A stretch of DNA of 64,000 nucleotides, from the NCBI RefSeq assembly GCF_015210005.1, contig NZ_MU158698.1, positions 2,837,273 through 2,901,272 of the forward strand. The letters run 5' to 3'. The notes beneath the pieces are model-generated. The model was not told where the DNA came from and did not search any database. It saw nothing but the letters and a program-made list of their open reading frames with translations. The translations under genes and the position numbers were made by a program. This document shows positions 54,504 to 63,175 of the stretch, in pieces; position 1 is the stretch's first letter; each line of letters begins with the position of its first letter. The DNA comes from Sphingobacterium hungaricum. GTDB taxonomy: Bacteria > Bacteroidota > Bacteroidia > Sphingobacteriales > Sphingobacteriaceae.

Positions 54504-54537
54504 AAACGGGATAAGGTTAACTTATCCCGTTTTTTTG
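54504..54537 (+). terminator. Rho-independent terminator
   Basis: Stem AAACGGGATAAG / CTTATCCCGTTT with loop GTTAA and a T-run, after the OmpA lipoprotein gene. Confidence 0.93.
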
Positions 54538-54596
54538 TAAATCTATTTTGTATCAAATTATTTGATAATACCATAAAGGCATTAAGAAATATGAAA

Positions 54597-55040
54597 TTAG
54601 AATCGCAAACGCACACCCGCAGTCGCAATATTTGGATTGACGTTTGGAATTCTTATACGAGTCGTGTTGATAGTCGGCTCTAATAAAATTGCCTTTTCTT
54701 TATGCTTTTTGGAAACAATAAATACAGGAATACTGCCTAAGCTTAATAGGCCTCCGCCAATTAACGTGACCCCAGTTGCACCCACTGCTCCAAGAGTTAA
54801 AGGATCTATGACATCTGAGCCATGTGAGCTACCATCATAATATAGTACATAGGTTAAAAGGCCACTTCCTACAACTACTCCTGTGGCCCCAAAAATCAAC
54901 ATGTTCTTAGCGGTTTTGCGTTTTTTTATCGAAGACTCGAGGTAATATTCCGCATTGCGAACCTCTTCTGTTTGTGCAAAGGCTACTGAGCAGGATACTG
55001 AAATTGTCAATAGGACAACAACTAATTTTTTTAGAAACAT
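54597..55040 (-). CDS. Small secreted or membrane protein of unknown function
   Basis: 147 residues with a signal peptide (SVAFAQ), a short charged helix (AEYYLESSIKKRKTAKNML), two glycine-rich hydrophobic segments (LIFGATGVVVGSGLLTYVLY and LGAVGATGVTLIGGGLLSLG) and a C-terminus ATAGVRLRF like a final barrel strand. Such proteins are common and unnamed in Bacteroidetes. Monocistronic. Confidence 0.65.
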   Translation of the reverse strand: MFLKKLVVVLLTISVSCSVAFAQTEEVRNAEYYLESSIKKRKTAKNMLIFGATGVVVGSGLLTYVLYYDGSSHGSDVIDPLTLGAVGATGVTLIGGGLLSLGSIPVFIVSKKHKEKAILLEPTINTTRIRIPNVNPNIATAGVRLRF

Positions 55041-55123
55041 AACAGGCTAATAAGTGAAAATAGAAATGTATTTTTCTATCACAACTATTAACGAATAGGA
55101 ATGTTTTTACGCTACAGGTTAAA

Positions 55124-55786
55124 TTAGTTTTCTATCATCAACTCCTTCACCCATTTGGCATCAATGTCTGTATAATCGTTGATGTATGCTTGGCAGACTG
55201 GCAAATCTTCTTTTTTGTGGGAGCTTAGTACGCCGACGACTTTCATCCCTGCATTTAATCCTGCTGTAATTCCGGAGAATGAATCTTCAAAAACCAAACA
55301 GTTTTCAGGGGGAATGCCTAGATTTTCGGCTGACTTCAAATACACTTCAGGGTGAGGCTTGTGCAAATGTATATCTTCGCTCGCCAGAACAGAATCCATC
55401 AATGGGAACAAATCCAATTTTGTCGCAATCAAATCCAAATTCGCCCGTGGGGCGGAAGTGGCGATTCCTGTCGGAATGCCCGCTTCTTTTAACGAAGCCA
55501 AGAAAGGCAAAAAGTTATGAATTGGGTCTATCTCTGTCGCATAGATTTCACGAAACAATGCTTCCTTCTCGTTTTCAAGCTCGACCAATTCTTCCCTGCC
55601 AATTTTACGGTTTAAGAAATGCGAAAAAATATAGCTGTTGTGCTTGCCATACATGTGCAGTTCAAATTCTTCCTGCGAAGGATTCAGCTCGTAGGCAGTA
55701 AAAAGTTTTCTGAATGCTAAAGAATGGTAAGGATTAGTATGGACGATGACACCATCCATATCGAAAATTACGGCGATTTGTTGCAT
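55124..55786 (-). CDS. HAD-superfamily hydrolase, beta-phosphoglucomutase-like
   Basis: About 220 residues from ATG 55786 (MQQIAVIFDMDG); an upstream in-frame ATG at 55819 adds 11 residues without family support. Nucleophile FDMDGVI with Asp9 and Asp11, a helical cap at ~17-85, IATSAPRANLDLI (motif II), HKPHPEVYLKSAENLGI (motif III Lys) and VFEDSFSGITAGLNAGM (motif IV acidic pair). Subfamily IA phosphatases/mutases act on sugar phosphates; substrate unknown. Confidence 0.9.
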   Translation of the reverse strand: MQQIAVIFDMDGVIVHTNPYHSLAFRKLFTAYELNPSQEEFELHMYGKHNSYIFSHFLNRKIGREELVELENEKEALFREIYATEIDPIHNFLPFLASLKEAGIPTGIATSAPRANLDLIATKLDLFPLMDSVLASEDIHLHKPHPEVYLKSAENLGIPPENCLVFEDSFSGITAGLNAGMKVVGVLSSHKKEDLPVCQAYINDYTDIDAKWVKELMIEN

Positions 55787-55910
55787 GCAACAAAAATAAG
55801 GATATCCATTTGCATTCAATTACATAATCTCCATCAATTAACAAAACAAATCAAAGTAGTGATGCTGGATAACTTTGTCGAGAACAATTGGATAATAGAG
55901 TTTATATCAA

Positions 55911-55941
55911 AAAGGCAACGAGCACGATGCTCGTTGCCTTT
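55911..55941 (-). terminator. Terminator of the lipocalin-like lipoprotein gene
   Basis: Stem AAAGGCAACGAGCA / TGCTCGTTGCCTTT with loop CGA, flanked on its left by AAAAA (T-run on the minus strand), 25 bases after the stop. Confidence 0.88.
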
Positions 55942-55966
55942 CTTATCTATTTAAAAGGGAAGAGAA

Positions 55967-56380
55967 TTACCGCTTTAAATGCCATTCTTCACGATATAGG
56001 ATTCCATCTTCCGTGTATTCTTCCGCAAAAACAAGTTCTGTAGAAGTTAATTTAAGAATCTTAAAAACTAGAGCTCCCGCTAGGTCATCGCCTTCCGACA
56101 TGGTTAATGTTTTGTCCTTTACGGTGTACTTGCCTGCATTATTTTCATTTTCAATGTCAATAGATGTTATTGATAGTGTCCCATCTGAATTGAAGGTAAA
56201 TTTGACTCGTGCAAGATTGTCATTTAAACGCGTAAACTTATTGTTTTCGTAATAGTCAATCTTAACGCCAGCCCATGTTCCTAATATTAATAAACTATCA
56301 TCGTCCTGTTCATCTTTTCCGCACGAAAAGACAGTCAGTAGCATAAACAATGCAATCGTTAGTCTCAAAAATTTATTCAT
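55967..56380 (-). CDS. Small lipocalin-like lipoprotein
   Basis: 137 residues: signal peptide with lipobox VFSC (Cys20), then a beta-rich domain beginning LILGTWAGVKIDYYENNKF with regular strands (ARVKFTFNSDGTLSITSI, GKYTVKDKTLTM, FKILKLTSTELVFAEEY) ending YREEWHLKR. The GTW start and strand pattern fit the lipocalin-like domain of many Bacteroidetes lipoproteins. A frameshifted paralogue lies just upstream. Function unknown. Confidence 0.75.
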   Translation of the reverse strand: MNKFLRLTIALFMLLTVFSCGKDEQDDDSLLILGTWAGVKIDYYENNKFTRLNDNLARVKFTFNSDGTLSITSIDIENENNAGKYTVKDKTLTMSEGDDLAGALVFKILKLTSTELVFAEEYTEDGILYREEWHLKR

Positions 56381-56560
56381 AATTAATTTATTTATAACTG
56401 TTCAATGATAGGCTAATGTTTCTTATCATGATAATAAATATCTGCGCTTGTGGTTTTTCGACTACATTGAGCAGTTGTTTAATGCTCCAATAGCTACAGC
56501 AACTCGTTGAAGCTAATTTTGCGATGTAACAACAGCTAAGATCTAAAGAATTTAAAATAA

Positions 56561-56981
56561 TTACCTCCTTAAATAGGATTCTTCACGATACGAAATGCCA
56601 TCTTCGGTATATTCTTCCGCAAATACCAATTCCCTAGAGGTCAGTTTAAGAATCTTAAAGGTAACATTATCAGCCGGATTTTCGCTTAGCATAATGGTCA
56701 ATACATTGTCTTTTAATGTGTAATTCCCTACTTCATCATCTTCATCATTTCCATCGTATATGTCGGTTATGCTAACTGTGCCATCTTGATTAAAAATCAT
56801 TTTAAATTGATTAATGTAGTCATCAGAATGCGTAAACTCATTATTATTCGAAATAATCTATTTGGACGCCGGTCCATGCGCCTACTAAAAGAAAATTTTC
56901 GTCCATCTGCTCATCTTCTCCACATGACACGAAAGACGCAAACGCAAGAAATAACACAATCAACTTCGATATTTTATTCAT
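56561..56981 (-). pseudogene. Frameshifted duplicate of the lipocalin-like lipoprotein
   Basis: Reads from ATG 56981 as MNKISKLIVLFLAFASFVSC with lipobox, then LLVGAWTGVQIDYFE and stop codons. After a one-base shift in an AAT repeat (about 56842-56855) the homologous frame resumes (NNEFTHSDDYINQFKMIFNQDGT) and continues to YREESYLRR at 56561. The order and strand pattern match the intact neighbour along its whole length. A one-base insertion (or two-base deletion) by slippage in the repeat explains it. A sequencing error is the alternative. Confidence 0.75.
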
Positions 56982-57170
56982 AATTAATTTATGTGTTTAT
57001 AATTCTATAAAATTACTATAAAATTTCGAAATGAAAGCACAGTAGAGCGACTGTCGGCAGTCGATAAAAACTCAACCTATCGAGTGCAGCATTTCCAATC
57101 TCGATTATATATAAAACTTTTGGACTCGATGACTGTTTTAAAAAGACAAAAACGCACAGAGAGCCAGTAT

Positions 57171-58172
57171 ATGAAATTACTTACAGTCAACCAGAAGGGT
57201 CTTTATTGCAAACAGGCTGATGTCTATTTGGATCCTTGGAAGCCGGTCGATACCGCTCTGATTTCACATGGGCATTCGGACCACATGCGCTGGGGAATGA
57301 AGAATTACATTTGTCAGGAACAAACCGTTCCGATCCTAAACCTGCGGATCGGAGCGGAAAATAATGTGCGTGCGGTTGCATACAATGATCCGTTTGAGAT
57401 TAACGGCGTGAAGATTTCTTTTCATCCTGCTGGACATATCATTGGCTCTTCGCAGATCCGCCTAGAATACGAAGGCGAAGTGTGGGTGTTTACAGGCGAT
57501 TATAAAATCGTTTCGGATGGAGTCAGCCAGCCTTATGAACTAGTGAAATGTGATCATTTTATTACCGAATCAACTTTCGGATTGCCGATCTATAATTTTC
57601 CGGATCCGCATGAGATTTATGAAGATATCAATACCTTTTGGCGCAAGAATGTGGCATTGGGTTACAATACTGTTTTGCTCGGCTATTCATTGGGCAAAGC
57701 CCAAAATATCTTAGCACATTTGGATCAGAGTATCGGTGATATTTATCTGCATGGTGCTGTCGCAAATACCAATGAAGCGTTGGCTACGATAGGCTACGAT
57801 TTTCCGGGCGTTCGCATTACGCCCGAGAATGACCGGAGCAAGATCAAAGGTGCGGTCATTGTGGCTCCGCCTTCGGCTTCCGACACGCCTTGGCTCCGGA
57901 AGATGACGCCCTACAAGATTGCGATGTGTTCGGGCTGGATGCAGTTGCGCGGTGCGCGAAGAAGGCGAGGAGTGGACAAAGGCTTTCCGCTTTCGGACCA
58001 TTGTGATTGGCAACAATTAAATCAAGCGGTTCAGGATACCGGAGCGAAACATGTGTATGTGACGCATGGCTATGAGAATAACTTTTCAAAATGGGTTTCT
58101 GAAGAATATGGCATTAAATCATCCATCTTTAAGACCTTGTACAACGATGAAGAAGAGGAGGTTTCGGAATGA
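57171..58172 (+). CDS. Ligase-associated MBL-fold DNA exonuclease
   Basis: 333 residues from ATG 57171 (MKLLTVNQKGLYC); an open frame runs upstream but lacks family sequence. Metallo-beta-lactamase fold with ISHGHSDHMRWG (HxHxDH, residues 33-38), AGHIIGSSQI, FTGDYK and FPLSDHCDW. It matches the exonuclease encoded with ATP-dependent ligases in many bacteria; the related Pseudomonas Exo is a 3' nuclease. First of four genes; its stop overlaps the ligase start by 4 bases. Confidence 0.9.
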   Translation: MKLLTVNQKGLYCKQADVYLDPWKPVDTALISHGHSDHMRWGMKNYICQEQTVPILNLRIGAENNVRAVAYNDPFEINGVKISFHPAGHIIGSSQIRLEYEGEVWVFTGDYKIVSDGVSQPYELVKCDHFITESTFGLPIYNFPDPHEIYEDINTFWRKNVALGYNTVLLGYSLGKAQNILAHLDQSIGDIYLHGAVANTNEALATIGYDFPGVRITPENDRSKIKGAVIVAPPSASDTPWLRKMTPYKIAMCSGWMQLRGARRRRGVDKGFPLSDHCDWQQLNQAVQDTGAKHVYVTHGYENNFSKWVSEEYGIKSSIFKTLYNDEEEEVSE

Positions 58173-59761
58173 GGGATTTTGTCAAATTATTCGAAGAAAT
58201 CGATGGCACGACCAAGACCAACCAGAAGATCCAAGCAATCGTGGATTACCTGCAGGTTGCGCGTGAGGAAGATAAGGTATTCGCGATAGCGGTCTTGACG
58301 GGAAATAAACCTTCGCGTCCAGCGAAAACTACCGACCTTCGGCTTTGGGCTTCCGAACTGGCGAATATTCCGCTATGGCTATTCGAGGAAAGTTATTACA
58401 TCGTCGGTGACTTGGCAGAAAGCTTAAGCCTGATCCTTCCGAAAACTTCGGCGGAAGCTGATTATTCGTTGGAACAGATCATTACCGAAGTTGTTCGCTT
58501 AAAGAAAGTGACTGTCGAAGAACAAAAAGAAGTGATCACTGGTTATTGGAATCACCTTTCGGGCACGTCCTTATTTGTGTTTAATAAATTGATGACCGGA
58601 AATTTCCGTGTTGGTGTGTCCAGCAAGATAGTCGTGAAGGCGCTTGCAAAATATTTAGATAAAGATGAAGCGGTGATTGAACATCGCCTGATTGGGAAAT
58701 GGGATCCATTTACCGAGACGATGGCGAGTTTGTTCGAAAGCAACCTGGCCGAAGACAAGCATTTCTTGCCTTATCCTTTTTATTTGGCGTATGCGCTGGA
58801 GGGCGATCCAAATGATTTGGGTGACCTGTCGGAATGGGTTGTCGAGCCAAAACTGGATGGCATTCGCGGTCAGCTGATCGTAAGGCAGAATGACTTATTT
58901 GTCTGGAGCCGGGGGGAAGATCTGATGACCGAAAAGTTTCCGGAATTTGCGAAGCTCAATCAAATTCTTCCTGACGGAACGGTGATCGATGGAGAAGTCA
59001 TTCCGTGGAAGGATGGCCATGCGCTGGATTTTAATGTTATGCAAACACGTATCGGTAGAAAGAATCTTTCTGCCAAGATATTGCAAGAAGCTCCTTTGGT
59101 CATGGTCTGTTATGACTTGTTGGAATGGAATGGGGAAGACATCCGAACCAAACCTTTATACGAGCGCAGGGCATTGCTCAAGGCAATTTTGGAAACATAT
59201 CCATTGGACAATATCCTGATTCTTTCTGAACATAAACAGTTTGCAAACTGGGAAGAAGCCAAAGCCTTTAGAGAAAACGCGCGCGTGCATTTTGCCGAAG
59301 GCTTAATGCTCAAAAGAGCGGACAGTCCCTACGAGGTCGGTCGCAAAAGAGGAAATTGGTACAAGTGGAAGACCGAACCGATGAGCATCGATGGCGTATT
59401 GATTTATGCGCAGTCGGGGAGCGGTCGAAGAGCGAATCTATTTACGGATTATACCTTTGCGGTTTGGGATCAGGAGCAATTGGTTCCGTTCACAAAAGCT
59501 TATTCTGGTCTGACGGATAAAGAATTGATCACGATCGATAATTGGATCAAACGTAATACCATTGACAAGTTTGGACCGGTGCGCTCGGTGAAACCCGAAT
59601 TGGTTTTTGAGCTTGCATTCGAAGGCATCAACCTTAGTACGCGCCATAAATCGGGCGTGGCTTTGCGCTTTCCAAGAATTTTGCGCTGGCGCAAAGATAA
59701 GCTCGCGAAAGACGCAAATACCAAAGAAGATTTGTTGGATTTGATCAAACAGAAACCATGA
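58169..59761 (+). CDS. ATP-dependent DNA ligase (repair-associated)
   Basis: 530-residue DNA ligase. An N-terminal helical DNA-binding domain (~1-200) precedes the nucleotidyltransferase domain with EPKLDGIRGQL (AMP-binding Lys228 in KLDG), DGEVIPW (motif III region), AEGLMLKRADSPYEVGRKRGNWYKWK (motifs IV-V) and an OB fold. Bacteria use NAD+ ligase for replication, so this one is for repair. Overlaps its neighbours by 4 bases on each side. Confidence 0.95.
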   Translation: MRDFVKLFEEIDGTTKTNQKIQAIVDYLQVAREEDKVFAIAVLTGNKPSRPAKTTDLRLWASELANIPLWLFEESYYIVGDLAESLSLILPKTSAEADYSLEQIITEVVRLKKVTVEEQKEVITGYWNHLSGTSLFVFNKLMTGNFRVGVSSKIVVKALAKYLDKDEAVIEHRLIGKWDPFTETMASLFESNLAEDKHFLPYPFYLAYALEGDPNDLGDLSEWVVEPKLDGIRGQLIVRQNDLFVWSRGEDLMTEKFPEFAKLNQILPDGTVIDGEVIPWKDGHALDFNVMQTRIGRKNLSAKILQEAPLVMVCYDLLEWNGEDIRTKPLYERRALLKAILETYPLDNILILSEHKQFANWEEAKAFRENARVHFAEGLMLKRADSPYEVGRKRGNWYKWKTEPMSIDGVLIYAQSGSGRRANLFTDYTFAVWDQEQLVPFTKAYSGLTDKELITIDNWIKRNTIDKFGPVRSVKPELVFELAFEGINLSTRHKSGVALRFPRILRWRKDKLAKDANTKEDLLDLIKQKP

Positions 59762-62205
59762 ATCAGTTAGCCGACGTTTGGTTTTACAATCAGGGATGGA
59801 CTCCGCATGCTTTTCAGAAAAAGGCATGGTCGGAGATTCAGAAAGGACATTCTGGCCTGCTCAACGCACCTACAGGTTTTGGAAAAACCTTCGCGATCTG
59901 GTTTGGCATTATCGATCATTATTACAATAACAAAGCCTATCAGAAGAAAATCAAGAACAAAAAGTCAGCTTTGCATGCGTTGTGGATTACGCCTTTGCGG
60001 GCATTGTCCAAAGAGATCTACAAAGCGACAACGCAGGTTTCGGAAGATTTAGACCTAGATTATAAAATCGAATTCCGAACAGGCGATACCAGCATTTCCG
60101 ACAGGCAAAAACAGCGCAAGAATCCACCTCAATCGTTGATCACGACGCCCGAATCTGTTCATTTGCTATTGGCTTCCAAAGGGAGCGAGGAGTATTTTAA
60201 GCATTTGGAATTTATTGTGATCGATGAGTGGCATGAACTGCTTGGAAGCAAGCGGGGCGTGCTGGTCGAACTGGCTTTAAGCCGACTGAAAGTCCTGAAT
60301 CCTGACCTCAAGATATGGGGGATCTCGGCAACGATCGGCAACTTGGCCGAAGCGCAGGAAATCCTTTTGGGACAAAATCATCAAGGCGTGATGGTTAAAG
60401 CGAATCTGAAAAAGAACATTCAGATTGAAACCGTCTTGCCCGATACGATCGAAAAGTTTCCGTGGGCAGGGCACCTGGGCATCCGCCTGCTCGATAAAGT
60501 CATTGACATTGTCAAGCAATACAATTCGACGCTGATCTTCACGAATACACGTTCGCAATCCGAGATCTGGTACCAGCAGATTATTTCCAACTATCCTGAA
60601 TTTGCCGGTATCTTGGCTATTCATCATGGTTCTTTAAGCGATGAAATCCGTCTTTGGGTAGAGGAGGCTTTGCATGAGAATAAGCTCAAAGCTGTAGTCT
60701 GCACCAGTTCGCTGGATCTGGGCGTTGATTTTCGTCCGGTGGATTGCGTGATACAGATCGGTTCGCCCAAAGGCGTTGCGCGCTTTTTGCAACGTGCTGG
60801 CCGTTCGGGGCATCGCCCGCATGAAACGTCTTATATCTATTATGTACCGACGAATTCCCTTGAAATCATCGAGGGCGACTCGCTAAAGTACGCGGTCAAG
60901 GAGCATATTATCGAACAGCGCATTCCTTATATCCGAAGTTTTGATGTATTGATCCAATACCTAATGACCTTGGCGGTGGGCGATGGTTTTGTGACAGATG
61001 AAATCTTTGAAGAAGTCTCGCAGACCCATTGCTTTGCATCCATTACGCGGGGCGAATTTGATGAATGCATGAGCATGTTGCTTCATGGCGGAAAAACGCT
61101 GACGGCCTACGATGACTTTCATCGGTTGGTGCTCAAAGACGGACGTTATAAAGTAGAATCTCGCAAACTGGCGATGCGTCATCGGCTAAGCATCGGTGCG
61201 ATTGTGTCGGATGCGATGATGAAGGTCAAGTTTATGTCGGGCAAATACTTGGGGAGCATCGAGGAAGGATTTATTTCGAAGCTCAATCCGGGAGAGACCT
61301 TTTGGTTTTCGGGAAGACAGCTCGGCATCGTGAAGGTGTCCGGCATGGAAGTCATCGTAAAGCCTGCGTCCAATAACAAAGGCATTGTGCCCTCCTGGAT
61401 GGGCGGTCGCTTTTCCATTTCGCCCGACCTCGGCATTGCCATTCGGCATTCCTTTGCCAATATCCACAAGACCAGCGGACAGAGTCCCGAACTGAAATTT
61501 ATGAAACCGCTGTTTCAGGAGCAGGCGAAGCGCTCCCTCTTGCCTCAGGAGAATGAATTACTGGTGGAATACATCCATACCAAATATGGCTATCACCTTT
61601 TTGTCTATCCCTTTGAGGGCAAGCTGATCCATGAGGGCATGGCGCAGGTGCTGGCTTATCGCTTGGGGAATATTACGCCAGCGAGTTTTAGCATCGCGAC
61701 CAATGAATATGGGTTTGAATTGGTTTCCGCAACGAAATACCCTGTCGATTTGGATTTTATTACCGAACTCTTGTCGCCAAAATCCCTGCACTCGGATATC
61801 AATTCGGGAATCAATGTGCAGGAGATGGCGCGCCGGCGTTTCCGTGATATTGCCGGTATTGCGGGATTGATTTTTCAAGGATTTCCAGGCAAGCACATGA
61901 AGACCAAACACATGCAGGCCAATTCGGGACTGTTCTTTTCGGTCTTTGAAGAATATGACCCAACAAACTTGTTGCTCCGCCAGTCGTATGATGAGGTCTT
62001 TGATTTTCAGCTCGAAGAGGGTAGGATGCAACGTGCTTTCGAACGCATTGAAAACCACAAAATCCTTTTGTCCTTTCCGAAGAAACTCACGCCTTTTTCA
62101 TTTCCTATCTTCTCGGAGTCATTTCGCGAAAAATATAGCAATGAAGATTGGCAAAGTCGCTTAGAACTCGTAAAATTACAGCTCGAAGGAGCAGACAATG
62201 GCTAA
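59758..62205 (+). CDS. Ligase-associated Lhr-like DEXH helicase
   Basis: 815-residue SF2 helicase of the Lhr-Core type. Walker A NAPTGFGKTFA (residues 37-44), WITPLRALSKEI (Ia), TTPESVHLL (Ib), VIDEWHELLGSKRG (DEWH), GISATIGNLAEA (III), SSLDLGVDFRPVDCVIQIGSPKGVAR (V) and QRAGRSGHRPHE (VI). The C-terminal third carries the WH-beta-barrel Lhr core. It unwinds 3' to 5'. Part of the four-gene repair operon. Confidence 0.95.
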   Translation: MNQLADVWFYNQGWTPHAFQKKAWSEIQKGHSGLLNAPTGFGKTFAIWFGIIDHYYNNKAYQKKIKNKKSALHALWITPLRALSKEIYKATTQVSEDLDLDYKIEFRTGDTSISDRQKQRKNPPQSLITTPESVHLLLASKGSEEYFKHLEFIVIDEWHELLGSKRGVLVELALSRLKVLNPDLKIWGISATIGNLAEAQEILLGQNHQGVMVKANLKKNIQIETVLPDTIEKFPWAGHLGIRLLDKVIDIVKQYNSTLIFTNTRSQSEIWYQQIISNYPEFAGILAIHHGSLSDEIRLWVEEALHENKLKAVVCTSSLDLGVDFRPVDCVIQIGSPKGVARFLQRAGRSGHRPHETSYIYYVPTNSLEIIEGDSLKYAVKEHIIEQRIPYIRSFDVLIQYLMTLAVGDGFVTDEIFEEVSQTHCFASITRGEFDECMSMLLHGGKTLTAYDDFHRLVLKDGRYKVESRKLAMRHRLSIGAIVSDAMMKVKFMSGKYLGSIEEGFISKLNPGETFWFSGRQLGIVKVSGMEVIVKPASNNKGIVPSWMGGRFSISPDLGIAIRHSFANIHKTSGQSPELKFMKPLFQEQAKRSLLPQENELLVEYIHTKYGYHLFVYPFEGKLIHEGMAQVLAYRLGNITPASFSIATNEYGFELVSATKYPVDLDFITELLSPKSLHSDINSGINVQEMARRRFRDIAGIAGLIFQGFPGKHMKTKHMQANSGLFFSVFEEYDPTNLLLRQSYDEVFDFQLEEGRMQRAFERIENHKILLSFPKKLTPFSFPIFSESFREKYSNEDWQSRLELVKLQLEGADNG

Positions 62206-62839
62206 AAAGTTGGATTTTAATGGAGTTGAGGTTTTTTTATTGCCACAGAAAGCGGTCTTTGTGCCGTTATACAATACACTCGTGATTTCCGATTGGCACT
62301 TGGGCAAGCTTGGACATTTCCGTCAGGAAGGGCTTTTTGTACCCCCCATGCAACTCGTCCATGAGTTTGCCCGCGTCGAAGAGTTACTGCTCGAACTGCC
62401 TGTTAAGAAGGTGATTTTCCTCGGAGATTTATTCCATTCCAATTGGAATACCGAATGGGATGAGTTTGTGCTTTTCCTAAAGAAATATCCGCAAATCGAG
62501 TTTATCCTGACCAAAGGAAACCACGATATCCTGCCGAAAGATATGCTCCATTCTGCCCTGCATATTAAAGATGAATACCTGCTTACCGAAGGCCTGGTAT
62601 TCTCCCATCAACCGATTATCGGACTTCCTGATTATATCTACAATATCGTTGGCCATATCCATCCCGGCTGTGTGATCACGACCAAAGGCCGTCAGCATTT
62701 CCGCTTGCCTTGCTTCCATCTGGAAGATAAAGTACTGACCGTTCCCGCCTTCGGCAAATGGACAGGGCTCCATATTTTGCATAAAGATGAGGACTCAAGG
62801 ATCTTTGCAGTAGTCGGGGATGGGGTGGTGGAGGTTTAG
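62198..62839 (+). CDS. pdeM: Ligase-associated metallophosphoesterase PdeM
   Basis: 213-residue calcineurin-like phosphoesterase. Metal ligands: ISDWHLGKLGH (D-x-H, 32-34), LGDLFHSNWNTEW (GDxxH), KGNHDILP (GNHD) and VGHIHPGCVI (GHxH). It belongs to the ligase-associated DNA-damage-response endonucleases, known as MPE in Pseudomonas putida. It overlaps the helicase end by 8 bases, closing the operon. Confidence 0.92.
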   Translation: MAKKLDFNGVEVFLLPQKAVFVPLYNTLVISDWHLGKLGHFRQEGLFVPPMQLVHEFARVEELLLELPVKKVIFLGDLFHSNWNTEWDEFVLFLKKYPQIEFILTKGNHDILPKDMLHSALHIKDEYLLTEGLVFSHQPIIGLPDYIYNIVGHIHPGCVITTKGRQHFRLPCFHLEDKVLTVPAFGKWTGLHILHKDEDSRIFAVVGDGVVEV

Positions 62840-63175
62840 TTAAAAATTAAAAATTAAAAAGTAAAAAGTAAAAATTCAAAACCTTCTAATTCAAAATTCA
62901 AAAGTAAAAATTCAAAAGGGAGGAAAGACTTTCTGGCGGAAATGCGTAACCTTTAGTTTGCACATAACCCTCAGAACTTTTTTCACCGTTCACTCATTTG
63001 TAGATAAGTATTTACATTTTTCTTAAAAGTTAAATATTTTTTTGGAGTATTATTTTTTGATTTGCATATTTACCAATCTTAATATCAAAGTGATAGATTT
63101 ATCTACTTAGCTTAAGTTAGTCGTTAATTATTAACAATCTTATAATATAAATTATTTTAATGTATTCAAAATAAA
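62840..63175. other. 336-base gap with A-rich repeats
   Basis: 62843-62920 is a run of A-rich direct repeats (AAAAGTAAAAATTCAAAA at ~62864 and ~62900). The rest is A+T-rich with no gene; it should hold the promoter of the next gene. Confidence 0.6.
62843..62920. repeat. A-rich direct repeats
   Basis: Units of the kind AAAAGTAAAAATTCAAAA, seen also at 37940-37957 and in variant form at 40049-40079. All lie just after gene ends. Confidence 0.55.

Noticed and set aside
57084..57170. Longer start for the MBL-fold exonuclease at 57084
   Set aside because: The extra 29 residues are not family-like; MKLLTVNQKGLYC matches the usual start.
59438..59827. Minus-strand frame over the ligase/helicase junction
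   Set aside because: Lies entirely within two overlapping conserved genes and has no family features.
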